DNA of 29,745 nucleotides, taken from the IMG/VR virus record IMGVR_UViG_3300032053_000364, positions 1-29,745 of that record. The stretch is one strand, 5' to 3'. This document shows positions 19,854 through 26,986 of this stretch, in pieces. Below the pieces are notes generated by a model. That model was not told where the DNA came from and did no database searches. It saw only the letters and a program-made list of their open reading frames with translations. Every line of letters begins with the position of its first letter. Within the stretch, counting starts at the first letter, position 1. The translations under genes were made by a program, and so were the position numbers. The DNA comes from a virus.

Positions 19854-19874
19854 CTAGGGGGAGAGCCCCCCTAG
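19854..19874 (-). other. Hairpin at the end of the 19871-20053 gene
   Basis: CTAGGGGG (19854-19861) and CCCCCTAG (19867-19874) are perfect 8-bp arms around AGAGC, overlapping the stop codon of the leftward gene. No U-run follows on the minus strand, so a processing or attenuation site is more likely than a full terminator. Confidence 0.4.
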
Positions 19875-20053
19875 CTCGTCCGCTTCGTTACCCAATGCAC
19901 CATCGCTCTCACCGGCTCCGCCAGCCTGCGCGCCGGGCATCCCGGCCTCGCCCTGCATCCCTCCGCCTTGAAGTGCGGCGCGGTCCGGCTCACTCCCACC
20001 AGCACCCAGCGCCCCGGTCCCTCGTGGTTGTGGTCGTCGTCGCGGGGGTTCAT
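19871..20053 (-). CDS. Small hypothetical basic protein
   Basis: A 60-residue protein from ATG 20053 (MNPRDDDHNHEGPGRWVLVG), behind a GGGGGGAGAGG purine run. It overlaps the small membrane gene upstream by four bases (ATGA). It has two Cys (CRARPGCPARR) and a basic end. A longer in-frame ORF exists, but its N-terminal part is Arg/Gly-rich and lies over the membrane gene. Function unknown. Confidence 0.5.
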   Translation of the reverse strand: MNPRDDDHNHEGPGRWVLVGVSRTAPHFKAEGCRARPGCPARRLAEPVRAMVHWVTKRTS

Positions 20054-20211
20054 CCTCTCCCCCCGATGCTCGCTACCCCCACGCCGAACGCCACCAGCCC
20101 CACCAGGAGAAGGCACAGCGACAGCGCCGGCGCCCCGATCCCGACCACCAGCGCCAGCACTACGCACGCGGCGCCGGCGCCAACCTCGATGTCCCACGGC
20201 GCGCGGGTCAT
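20050..20211 (-). CDS. Small two-pass membrane protein (53 residues)
   Basis: A 53-residue protein from ATG 20211, whose first base is shared with the stop of the upstream gene (TAATG). GAGGAG lies eight bases upstream. Residues 11-30 (GAGAACVVLALVVGIGAPAL) and 31-49 (SLCLLLVGLVAFGVGVASI) are two hydrophobic helices. It sits in a leftward operon driven from 20602-20630. The role is unknown; small two-helix membrane proteins in phages may be exclusion proteins or holin-like. Confidence 0.6.
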   Translation of the reverse strand: MTRAPWDIEVGAGAACVVLALVVGIGAPALSLCLLLVGLVAFGVGVASIGGRG

Positions 20212-20534
20212 TACCGGCACTCCTCGAGCGGGCGCGGCGTCCAGTACAGGTCCCGCTCTATCGGCAGGCCGAACTGACCCCGGAACGCCACGAGCTCGGC
20301 CATGTCGACATATCCGTACTCGCGTTCCTGGATGACTGCGACGCCGAACGCGCGCCGGGTCTCCGGGTCGTACTCGCCCAAGTACCAGGTCCCGGCTCCG
20401 GTCGGGTTGAAGAGCTTGACGCGGGCGATCCCGTCGCCGTCGTCGCCCTCCGCCATTGGGGGCATCTTGTCCGACTCGCGGATGTAGCGATAGCACGGCC
20501 GGCGCTGGAAGGTGCTACACTCTAGGTCTGCCAT
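20211..20534 (-). CDS. DUF2958-family protein
   Basis: A 107-residue protein from ATG 20534, with AAGGAGAAGGCGAG before it; longer in-frame starts lie over or upstream of the promoter at 20602-20630. The core ARVKLFNPTGAGTWYLGEYD, then FGVAVIQEREYGYVDMAELV and IERDLYWTPRPLEE, fits the DUF2958 pattern (VKLFxP, WYxxE, ExGYxxxxEL, ERD). The family is spread by phages and mobile elements and has no established activity that I know. It is the first gene of the leftward group, so likely the most strongly expressed. Confidence 0.75.
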   Translation of the reverse strand: MADLECSTFQRRPCYRYIRESDKMPPMAEGDDGDGIARVKLFNPTGAGTWYLGEYDPETRRAFGVAVIQEREYGYVDMAELVAFRGQFGLPIERDLYWTPRPLEECR

Positions 20535-20601
20535 CTCTCGCCTTCTCCTTCCCTTGTACTCGGCGGGTGTAATCCCCGCTGCCGTCAGTAGATACCACTC
20601 C

Positions 20602-20630
20602 ATTATCGGGCCTTCTCCCTCATTTGTCAA
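20602..20630 (-). promoter_or_regulatory. Near-consensus promoter for the leftward 20534-19345 operon
   Basis: On the minus strand TTGACA (20630-20625) and GATAAT (20607-20602) are 17 bases apart. The predicted start near 20595 gives a leader of about 60 bases before the DUF2958 ATG at 20534. One of the strongest promoter matches in the window. Confidence 0.75.
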
Positions 20631-20659
20631 GGGGGCGTGTATCTTTATTTTCGGGTGCC

Positions 20660-20698
20660 GCGTGTGCTCTGTAAATAATACCTGGCGTGTGCTCCGTA
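20660..20698. repeat. Paired 14-base direct repeats upstream of the promoter
   Basis: GCGTGTGCTCTGTA (20660-20673) and GCGTGTGCTCCGTA (20685-20698) differ at one base and lie 25 bases apart, 30 to 70 bases upstream of the leftward promoter. Two copies of TGTCGCA follow (20715-20729). They look like binding sites for a regulator, possibly one shared with rightward transcription toward 20750. Confidence 0.45.
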
Positions 20699-20774
20699 GA
20701 CAATAGATGTCTTTGTCGCAGGTGTCGCAACCCGCTTGCCTCCCTGCGTTATAATTAGGCTTGCAGGCGTCGCG

Positions 20775-21032
20775 GTGGCGCCTTTCCTGTCTCCGGGGGT
20801 GCTCGTGTTGCCTCTGTGGTCGCAATCTGGCGGTTCTGTGGGCCCGGCGGGTGGTGTTTCACTGCTCGGCGGGCTCTTGTTGTCTCCTGGCCGGCTCTGT
20901 GTCCGCCTCTGGCGTTGGTGGTGGATGCGGTCGTGGCGATGGTGGTGCGCATGGTTGAGGTCGCGGCGGGTAGAGAAGAGGCGGGCTGCTCGTGCTGCGC
21001 GGGTGGCTCGGTCAGGGCTGGTGCGATGGTAG
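20775..21032 (+). CDS. Doubtful Trp/Arg-rich membrane-like ORF
   Basis: An open frame with a hydrophobic N-terminal part (VAVAPFLSPGVLVLPLWS, then GGVSLLGGLLLSPGRL) and an Arg/Trp-rich basic end (LWRWWWMRSWRWWC). The start is uncertain: GTG 20775 lacks a good SD, and a TTG at 20736 lies upstream of a TATAAT at 20750-20755. Its stop overlaps the ATG of the following ORF (ATGGTAG). The G/T-rich sequence of this region could produce such a protein by chance, so this is a weak call. Confidence 0.25.
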   Translation: MAPFLSPGVLVLPLWSQSGGSVGPAGGVSLLGGLLLSPGRLCVRLWRWWWMRSWRWWCAWLRSRRVEKRRAARAARVARSGLVRW

Positions 21033-21334
21033 GGCTGGCGTGGTTGCGGCGGCTGCTGGGCAGCGTAGGGACAAGGCGGGGCATCCCGGAGGGTGGGGAG
21101 GGTGTGGTCGGGGCTCCCGGGGATGATATCGGCGTGGTGGTGGGTGTGGAGGCGCTGGCTCGGGGGGCTGGCGCCGGGGAGGTGGTGCTGCCGGAGCTGG
21201 CCCTCGAGGACGTGCGGTGGTGTCAGACGCTCGAGCATGGGCGGGTAGAGGCGGGGGGCGAGGAGGAGGAGGAGGAGGAGGAGGAGGAGGAGGACGAGGA
21301 CCGCCCGCTCTTTGATGATGCCCAGGGGGGCTAG
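21026..21334 (+). CDS. Doubtful acidic ORF with poly-Glu tract
   Basis: From ATG 21026 this frame has 102 residues with a high GC third-position bias. It starts MVGLAWLRRLLGSV, contains a Gly/Val-rich middle (GEGVVGAPGDDIGVVVGVEA) and ELALEDVRWCQTLEHGRVEA, then eleven Glu from a GAG repeat and DEDRPLFDDAQGG at the end. The overlap with the preceding frame and the acidic, plausible ending argue for it. The weak SD and odd base composition argue against. Confidence 0.35.
   Translation: MVGLAWLRRLLGSVGTRRGIPEGGEGVVGAPGDDIGVVVGVEALARGAGAGEVVLPELALEDVRWCQTLEHGRVEAGGEEEEEEEEEEEDEDRPLFDDAQGG
21260..21293 (+). repeat. GAG trinucleotide tract
   Basis: About eleven uninterrupted GAG units, encoding poly-Glu in the 21026-21334 frame. 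Such a tract is prone to slippage, so its length may vary between phage copies or be an assembly error. Confidence 0.8.
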
Positions 21335-21400
21335 GTGCTTCTGCGAGCTATGCGCGCGGCAGGGGTAGGGGGTGCCGGCGGACCAGGGCGGGACGCAGGA

Positions 21401-21440
21401 GAGGCGGTGCGCAGGGGAGGCGGTGCGCAGGGGAGGCGAT
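21401..21440 (+). repeat. Tandem 16-bp repeat
   Basis: Two exact copies of GAGGCGGTGCGCAGGG (21401-21416 and 21417-21432) and a partial third (GAGGCGATGG). They lie at the left edge of the gene-free, origin-like region. Confidence 0.75.
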
Positions 21441-21539
21441 GGCAGTGATGGGGCCCCCTAAAGACGGATGGGACTCAGTAAGGGGAGGTAACGCAGACCA
21501 TAAAAATAACCTATCCCCTTACACCCGCCGTGTGCAATC

Positions 21540-21935
21540 CCCTCGTCGGGAGGTTGTGGATATGGAAATGGGCATCCCTGCTCCATCGGGGGCGCAGAAA
21601 ACATGACAAAACCCTCGCGCAGATTCGGGTGGGACGTGTGGGAGTATGACAAAACCATCGAGGTTGTGGATATGATGGGAAGCCTCGGTATACCCCCCTG
21701 GTAGATACAAAGAGGTACGGTCTACGGGGGTGATGTGCCCAGTGTTAGATATAGAGAAGGTGTGGCTATGTCAGGTAGTGGCAGGACATATCCACTACCT
21801 GGGTTGAGGTGATGGCAGTTACGGCACAATGTCAAATAATGTGCTATGTATGTCATATATGAGAGATACGGTATTCGTATCTAGGGGTTCATTTACCCTG
21901 TAGGGGATCGCGCGTGACACCGTTATCCACTATCT
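21540..21935. other. Putative replication origin region
   Basis: A stretch lower in GC than its surroundings and without a convincing gene up to 21922. It holds DnaA-box-like 9-mers: TGTGGATAT at 21555-21563 and 21665-21673 (each 8 of 9 to TGTGGATAA), ATATCCACT at 21788-21796 and TTATCCACT at 21923-21931. The first two are inside an exact 15-base repeat GAGGTTGTGGATATG (21550-21564, 21660-21674), exactly 110 bases apart. ATGACAAAACC is also repeated (21603-21613, 21646-21656). A palindrome AGATACG/CGTATCT lies at 21864-21882. The set resembles a DnaA-type or iteron origin; host DnaA binding is inferred. Confidence 0.5.
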
Positions 21936-22468
21936 ACAACCTCGGCCCGCCCCGTATCTATTTCCCAGGGCAGCGAACCGATGGGCCGGTCGCGCCGGCC
22001 GAGCATCCGTTGGTAGGCACCGACGTTGAGCATGTGGTCGAGGGTACGTTCGCGTCGAGTAAGGGGCCGCTGTCGGGTTCGCCGGACGCAATCCAGGTTG
22101 ACGGGGCGGTTGTCGGCCTTATCGCCGTTGATGTGGTTGACCTGGATGAGCCGGAACGCCAGGGGCTCGGTAGTGGGGCCAAAGGTGAGGGCAATCAGGC
22201 GATGAACGGGGAAGTAACGGCGCTGGCCCCCGTAGCAGAGGCTAACGCGGAGGAACCCGCCGGGGCCGGTATTCGGCTTGAGGATGTGGCCTGCCTGGGC
22301 ACCCCGGCTGGGGGTCTCGCGGCGGACCCGGCCGAGGGAGCTGCACGAGTAGACGCCTTCCCACTCCTTGTAGAGCGTGATAGGACGCCACTCTTCGGAC
22401 GCTGGGGGCTCGGGGGCTGGCGTGGTAGACTGAGGACACATCGGAAGGGTTACTCCTTTCGCTGTCAT
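21923..22468 (-). CDS. NUMOD4/HNH endonuclease (homing-type)
   Basis: A 181-residue protein; an internal ATG at 22441 is an alternative start, with AAAGGAG about 11 bases before it. Residues 26-50 match NUMOD4 (EEWRPITLYKEWEGVYSCSS, LGRVRR). Further on, PVHRLIALTFGP and VNHINGDKADNRPVNLDCVR form the HNH_3 motif with His and Asn residues that bind metal and cut DNA. The gene points opposite to the late operon and lies between origin-like sequence and the terminator at 22469. Free-standing HNH genes often sit between phage modules as mobile genes; no intron is seen here. Confidence 0.85.
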   Translation of the reverse strand: MTAKGVTLPMCPQSTTPAPEPPASEEWRPITLYKEWEGVYSCSSLGRVRRETPSRGAQAGHILKPNTGPGGFLRVSLCYGGQRRYFPVHRLIALTFGPTTEPLAFRLIQVNHINGDKADNRPVNLDCVRRTRQRPLTRRERTLDHMLNVGAYQRMLGRRDRPIGSLPWEIDTGRAEVVDSG

Positions 22469-22508
22469 GGCAGCCGGAGGTCATCCGCCTCGCGGCTGCC
22501 CTTATTTT
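22469..22508 (+). terminator. Rho-independent terminator upstream of the late operon
   Basis: GGCAGCCG (22469-22476) and CGGCTGCC (22493-22500) pair perfectly around a 16-base loop with inner GAGG/CCTC pairing. They are followed by CTTATTTT on the + strand. It ends rightward transcription 19 bases before the late gene at 22527, starting next to the HNH start codon. The only classical terminator I see in the window. Confidence 0.7.
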
Positions 22509-22526
22509 AGCACGGAGGGGTGTGAG

Positions 22527-22772
22527 ATGCCATACGCGACTCGGAAGGTCAAGGGTGGCCGGGTGAAGGTGGTGAACAAGGCGACGGGGGCGGTACACGC
22601 GAAGGCGACAACGCCGGCGAAGGCGCAGGCGCAGATGAATTTGCTGCGGGGGGTGGAGCACGGCTGGGAACCGACGGGGAAGCCAACGAAGAAGCGGGAG
22701 GAGATGAGTCCGCGGGAGATGATACACCACGGACTCAAGACGGCGAAGGCCTCGAAGAAGAGGCGGAAGTAA
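22527..22772 (+). CDS. Small basic phage protein, first late gene
   Basis: An 81-residue protein from ATG 22527 behind GGAGGGG; an upstream in-frame ATG at 22467 is across the terminator and rejected. The sequence VKGGRVKVVNKATGAVHAKA then KAQAQMNLLRGVEHGWEPTG follows a pattern common to small phage proteins upstream of terminase genes. It is very basic with a Lys/Arg tail (KKREEMSPREM, then KASKKRRK). DNA or RNA contact is plausible. Function unknown. Confidence 0.65.
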   Translation: MPYATRKVKGGRVKVVNKATGAVHAKATTPAKAQAQMNLLRGVEHGWEPTGKPTKKREEMSPREMIHHGLKTAKASKKRRK

Positions 22773-22818
22773 GGAGCGGACCGGATGGCCGCGAGCAAGA
22801 GCAAAGGAGGGACTGACA

Positions 22819-22971
22819 ATGGCAGACGGAACGGGAAAGGCCGGGGGCGGCCCCGCGCCGAGCACAGTTCACAAGGGGTTCGCGTTCACGCAGAAGGGCA
22901 ACCCCGACACAGTAGCGCCGACGAAGAGCCCGAAGCTGCCGGGGCAGGACGTGGGGAAGATCGGCGGGTAG
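22819..22971 (+). CDS. Small Gly/Pro-rich protein (50 residues)
   Basis: A 50-residue ORF with a strong SD (AAAGGAGG, eight bases before the ATG). It begins MADGTGKAGGGPAPSTVHKG and ends in KLPGQDVGKIGG. Codon third positions are very GC-rich in this frame, unlike the overlapping frame that continues into the terminase small subunit. It is likely expressed. Role unknown; it lies just before the packaging genes. Confidence 0.6.
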   Translation: MADGTGKAGGGPAPSTVHKGFAFTQKGNPDTVAPTKSPKLPGQDVGKIGG

Positions 22972-22982
22972 CCAGGAGGCCG

Positions 22983-23504
22983 GTGCCGGCGGTCTCGCAG
23001 CAACGGAACAGGCAGGCCAAGAAAACGGCCGCCGGCCTGGGTGCTACCGAGCTCCTCTTCCTGGCCTACTACCTCCAGAACGGTCGCAAGCATATTGCGG
23101 CGGGAGACAAGGTCGGCATCAACCGCCGGACGGCGATGCGCTGGATCACGCCGGACTATCCGGTCGGCCGGTGGCTGGCGACGGAGGCACAGGTCGCCTT
23201 CCAGACCGTCGCGGCAAGGCGAGAGGACCTGGAAGACCTACTGGTCGACGCCCTCTTGAAGGGGTTGCAGTCGGATGACATCCTAGCGAAAGAGAAGGCC
23301 GCCGACCTGACGGCGCGCGTACTCGGACTGGACAAGGGTGGGAGTGAACACGACCTTAGCCCCTCCACAAAAGCTGTCTTTGAGGCGATGGGAGTGGCCC
23401 TCTTTGCGGTTGCCACTCGAGGCGAAGTTGCCTGTGTGGAAGGAGACGGGATACCAGCCAACGGAGGCTGCCCTGCCCTTCCATGCGGCGATGGTGAAGA
23501 TTGA
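22983..23504 (+). CDS. terS: Terminase small subunit-like DNA-binding protein
   Basis: From GTG 22983, behind AGGAGG only three bases away, the protein has 173 residues. The frame is also open back to an ATG at 22785 with its own SD, but that part overlaps the better supported 50-residue gene. An N-terminal HTH is visible: ATELLFLAYYLQNGRKHIAA then GDKVGINRRTAMRWI. It is followed by a helical part (EDLEDLLVDALLKGLQSDD, AKEKAADLTARVLGL). These are features of terminase small subunits, which recognise packaging sites. It overlaps the large subunit frame by up to 167 bases. The assignment rests on the HTH and position. Confidence 0.6.
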   Translation: MPAVSQQRNRQAKKTAAGLGATELLFLAYYLQNGRKHIAAGDKVGINRRTAMRWITPDYPVGRWLATEAQVAFQTVAARREDLEDLLVDALLKGLQSDDILAKEKAADLTARVLGLDKGGSEHDLSPSTKAVFEAMGVALFAVATRGEVACVEGDGIPANGGCPALPCGDGED

Positions 23505-24837
23505 GATCGTTTCTGGGGGGGAACGCGGGGGCAAGAGCCGTAGTGCGGGGGAGGATCTCCTCCCCTACACCATCCTCGAGCCGAGCGTGTTTGGCCGCGG
23601 TGAGCCCTACCTGCATTACGGCCTGATCGCCCAGGAGTTCGACGACACCCGTGAAGAGTTCGAGTACCTGGTCGACGGACTCTCCAAGCTCGGCATGGTG
23701 AAGCGGGGGACACTCTCAAGGCCGGATCAGGGGCGATGGAGGGTCGTTACCAAGAGCGGGACGCTGGTTGACACCTGGAGCGCGAAGGACCCGGAGCGCA
23801 TCCGGCGCGTCTTCTTTCACGGCGCACTGATATGCGAGCCGGGGCGCCTCGCGCACGATGCCTTCACCCGCGTCCTTGGCCGCGTGTCGCAGACCGGCGG
23901 CTGGGTGAACGCGGTAGGCACCTTTGAGGGGTCAGTGGGATGGTATCCCGAATACTACACGATGGGCCTGACCGACAACACGCGGGGGGTTGTCTCCTTC
24001 ACCTTACCGAGTTGGGCCAACCCCCACGCCTACCCCGGAGGGCGCGATGACCCAGAGATCAAGTTCCTCGAGGAGCACTACAAGCCGGACACCTTCCTGG
24101 AGCGCGTCGGTGCCGTGCCGGCGCCACCGAAGGGTCTAGTGTTTAAGCTCTTCAAGAACCACATCCATGTCTCGGGCGAGTGTACCTACGTCCCCGGACT
24201 TCCCGTATGGCTCGCGATCGACCCCGGCCGGGCCCACGCCTACGCGGTCGAGGCGGTCCAGTTCACCAGCGACGACGTCGCCCGTGTCTTCGACGAGCCC
24301 GTCTACCATACCGGACTCACGAACATGATGGCGATCAACATCTGCACGGCGAAACCCTGGTGGAAGGACGTCGTCGGCATCGTCATGGACATCGCCGGCC
24401 GGCAGCGTACCATTAACCACGAGCAGTCCTGCGCCGAGGTCTGGCACGACGCAACGAACCTGCCCATCTTCACGAACCGCGTGGGCATCGAGGACGGGAT
24501 AGAGCGGGTGGACACCTTCCTCATGCTCGATCCCGTGACCGAGCGGCCGCGGATGCAGGTCAACCCCGTCTGTCAGGGCCTCATCTGTGAGATGGGAGCT
24601 GGCCCAGAGCCGCCGCACGTCGACGTCGGCGGCGCCTACGTCTACCCCACCGACAACGACGGCAACGCCCGCTCCGACAGGCCGGTAGACAGGTTCAACG
24701 ACGCTTGCAAGGCGCTGGGTTATCTGCTCATCCACGAGTACGGCTACGTCAAGAAGCCACAGAAGTCAAAGGCGCCGCGTTCGGCCTACGGCCCGTGGCA
24801 GGGGGAGGAAAGCCATGTCGCTTCCGTCAACCGCTAG
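23338..24837 (+). CDS. terL: Terminase large subunit
   Basis: A 499-residue protein. The GTG at 23338 is the longest start; GTG 23344 is nearly as good, and later TTG/GTG codons near 23430 cannot be excluded. Walker A is SGGERGGKS (59-67). ALICEPGR (163-170) fits the Walker B/catalytic Glu region, with NAVGTFEGSVGWY as the coupling motif. The nuclease domain starts WLAIDPGRAHAYAVEA (Asp295), has VGIVMDIAGRQ (Asp351) and DRFNDACKALGYLL near the end. It should power and cut DNA during packaging into the prohead. It overlaps the portal gene by 23 bases. Confidence 0.85.
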   Translation: MGVNTTLAPPQKLSLRRWEWPSLRLPLEAKLPVWKETGYQPTEAALPFHAAMVKIEIVSGGERGGKSRSAGEDLLPYTILEPSVFGRGEPYLHYGLIAQEFDDTREEFEYLVDGLSKLGMVKRGTLSRPDQGRWRVVTKSGTLVDTWSAKDPERIRRVFFHGALICEPGRLAHDAFTRVLGRVSQTGGWVNAVGTFEGSVGWYPEYYTMGLTDNTRGVVSFTLPSWANPHAYPGGRDDPEIKFLEEHYKPDTFLERVGAVPAPPKGLVFKLFKNHIHVSGECTYVPGLPVWLAIDPGRAHAYAVEAVQFTSDDVARVFDEPVYHTGLTNMMAINICTAKPWWKDVVGIVMDIAGRQRTINHEQSCAEVWHDATNLPIFTNRVGIEDGIERVDTFLMLDPVTERPRMQVNPVCQGLICEMGAGPEPPHVDVGGAYVYPTDNDGNARSDRPVDRFNDACKALGYLLIHEYGYVKKPQKSKAPRSAYGPWQGEESHVASVNR

Positions 24838-26722
24838 CGAGGTCCTCAGCGCGGCCAACGGCCTCCGCACCTACTACTCCACCATGCATAGCGAGATGAT
24901 GACCCTCGACAGGATCTACAACCTCAAGTTCCTCGTCAAAGCCCCCAAGCAGTTTCCCACCGTCATCCCCGGCACCGGGCGGCGCCAGTGCGACCGCATG
25001 ATCTCGCACATCTCGTCGGGAAACCTGCGCCTCTTCTGCCCGCCACAGTCGGATGGCAAGAAGTGGCAAGAGATCGCAGACAAGAAAGAGAAGTGGATCA
25101 GGGTCCTCTACAACAAGTTGCCCAGGTACGCAGCACAGCACATGACGGTGCCGCCGGTGCGCGCTATGGTCACCTACGGCGTCATCCGCGGCCTGGGGTG
25201 CCTCAAGGACACCCTGGACCCGGATTTCTGGATGCCGGAGCCGGAGCGATTCGAGGGAGAAAGCGACGACGCCTTTGAGCCCCGCCTGCGGCGCTGGCAA
25301 CGGATACAGGGCAGCGGTTCCCCCATCGCCTGTGTCGCCCCCGACCCCCTCATCCTTCTGCCCGACCCGGACGGCCGCTACGTGATCGAGGACGTCAGGA
25401 TTCCCAAGGCGCGGGCGGAAAGGATGCTGGGCAGGACCATCCCCATAGGCGTATCGGCCGGCACCGCAGACAACAACCCGGCGACAAACCTTGTGCGCTG
25501 GACTGAGTTCACGAGCGCCGAACGTAAGATCATCCTCGTGAACGGCGGCGAATACCTGAACAAGCGCAACGAGATGGGGTTCGTCCCCTACTCCTGGCTG
25601 CTCCCCGGCTTCGGGGAACCGGCACCGGTTGCCAGTATGTATAACGCAACGATGGCGGGCCCGGAGGTGGTTCACAGGTCTTTTCTCTACATCGTGAAGT
25701 CCATGCTCGAGGAGGAAGCCCGCCGCGAGACGCAGATCGGGGCAATCCTTCACGGGACGGCCTGGCGCGTCTGGAAACTTACCCGTGACGCCAGCATCCC
25801 CGAGGCCGAGACCGACCAGAACCCCCAGGTCAGTGTCGCCCCCGGCGACCTGAACGAGCTCAAGGGCTGGGATCTGGAGGCCATCGAGATCGGACGCTTT
25901 CCCCGTGAACTCTTCGACCAGCTCGGCCACCTCTCGGCTGGCATTGACGATGACACCCTGCCGCCGGTAGCACGCGGGCTCCGCCAGGGGGAGAACACCG
26001 CCTACCAGTCGCAGATCTACCTCGGCGTGGCGCGGCTCATCATGGACCCGCTCAAACAGGCAACGCAGGTCGCGCTCGAGCAAACATTCGAACACTGGCA
26101 GATGCTCGCCGAGTACGTCGAGGACGACGTAGAGGTCGCCGGGCCCTACCGCGGCGGCTGGTGGAAGGGCAGCATCTCGGCGGAAGAGATAGGCGGATAT
26201 TACGCCGTTCAAGCCATCCTCGACCCCAACCTGCCGCAAGACCAGATCACCCGCCGCAGCGAGGGCATCAAGGAGTTCCAGGCCGGCGTCATCCCGTGGG
26301 AGCAGCTCCAGGAGGAGTTCCTGGGCAACGAGGACGCCAGCGGGGTTTTGCAGAAGGTCCTGAGAGACAAGGCGTTGTTCTCGGACCTCATCCAGCAGCT
26401 CCTCAGCCGACAGGCTGCGGAAGAGCAGGGATGGAACCTGGAGGAGATCATGGCCGCCGAAGAAGCCAAGCAGACGGAGCAGGCGGGCGGCGCGGGGCCA
26501 ACGCCGGAACAGATGGCAGCAGCAGGAATGGGTGGGGGTCAGACATTGGCGGCACCTGGCGCTGGACTCGGAACGTCTATGCCGCCAGCGGAGGGGATGC
26601 CCGCGATCGCCGGCCGGATTAGGCCGAACCCTGCGCCTGTTCCCGGCGGGACAAAGGAACTCGATCTTATTCTCCGGCAGATGGCCCGCCGAGGCTCGCC
26701 TAAACCCGCGAGGCCGGTGTAA
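24815..26722 (+). CDS. Portal protein
   Basis: A 635-residue protein starting inside the terL end, with GGGGGAGGAA before its ATG. Features that fit a portal are size, position after terL, a helical stem-like part (LFDQLGHLSAGIDDDTLPPV, then QSQIYLGVARLIMDPLKQAT) and a C-terminal Ala/Gly/Gln/Met-rich tail (EQMAAAGMGGGQTL), as often seen in podovirus- and siphovirus-type portals. The N-terminal half has alpha-beta segments (VPYSWLLPGFGEPAPVASM). The portal forms the 12-fold ring through which DNA enters. No conserved motif is fully diagnostic, so confidence depends on the neighbouring terminase. Confidence 0.75.
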   Translation: MSLPSTASEVLSAANGLRTYYSTMHSEMMTLDRIYNLKFLVKAPKQFPTVIPGTGRRQCDRMISHISSGNLRLFCPPQSDGKKWQEIADKKEKWIRVLYNKLPRYAAQHMTVPPVRAMVTYGVIRGLGCLKDTLDPDFWMPEPERFEGESDDAFEPRLRRWQRIQGSGSPIACVAPDPLILLPDPDGRYVIEDVRIPKARAERMLGRTIPIGVSAGTADNNPATNLVRWTEFTSAERKIILVNGGEYLNKRNEMGFVPYSWLLPGFGEPAPVASMYNATMAGPEVVHRSFLYIVKSMLEEEARRETQIGAILHGTAWRVWKLTRDASIPEAETDQNPQVSVAPGDLNELKGWDLEAIEIGRFPRELFDQLGHLSAGIDDDTLPPVARGLRQGENTAYQSQIYLGVARLIMDPLKQATQVALEQTFEHWQMLAEYVEDDVEVAGPYRGGWWKGSISAEEIGGYYAVQAILDPNLPQDQITRRSEGIKEFQAGVIPWEQLQEEFLGNEDASGVLQKVLRDKALFSDLIQQLLSRQAAEEQGWNLEEIMAAEEAKQTEQAGGAGPTPEQMAAAGMGGGQTLAAPGAGLGTSMPPAEGMPAIAGRIRPNPAPVPGGTKELDLILRQMARRGSPKPARPV

Positions 26723-26982
26723 TGCCTACGAAGGAAAACCCCATCAGCAAGGCGCTGGAGATGACGCGGGATGTGCTATCCCAGAACGCTCAGGCCTCAC
26801 GGCAGAACCGCGCCGTCCCGTTCGGGGACAGACAGAGCCGCCGGCAACTGCGAAGCGACTTCGACAACTTAACACCGGAGAAACTCGCCGTGCTGATCCA
26901 AGAGCACGGGCGGCCGGCGGTCAACAACTGGATAGGGCGCGAGATCACGCTGCGCGAGCGGCGCCAGAGGATAGGAGGATAG
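26722..26982 (+). CDS. Small hypothetical late protein
   Basis: An 86-residue basic, helical protein whose ATG shares a base with the portal stop (TAATG). It includes ISKALEMTRDVLSQNAQASR, then FDNLTPEKLAVLIQEHGRPA and a basic end (GREITLRERRQRIGG). The position between portal and structural proteins fits a head-associated or scaffolding helper, but no motif supports it. Confidence 0.55.
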   Translation: MPTKENPISKALEMTRDVLSQNAQASRQNRAVPFGDRQSRRQLRSDFDNLTPEKLAVLIQEHGRPAVNNWIGREITLRERRQRIGG

Positions 26983-26986
26983 GACG

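Noticed and set aside
20645-21238. 197-residue leftward ORF rich in His, Arg, Pro and Thr
   Set aside because: Its composition is the mirror of a G/T-rich top strand. No SD, and it would run through a promoter and repeats.
21401-21440. CRISPR-like array
   Set aside because: The 16-bp units are directly adjacent without spacers; it is a simple tandem repeat.
24827-26239. 470-residue leftward ORF opposite the portal gene
   Set aside because: A typical antisense open frame in GC-rich coding DNA. The portal frame has the SD, gene order and coding bias.
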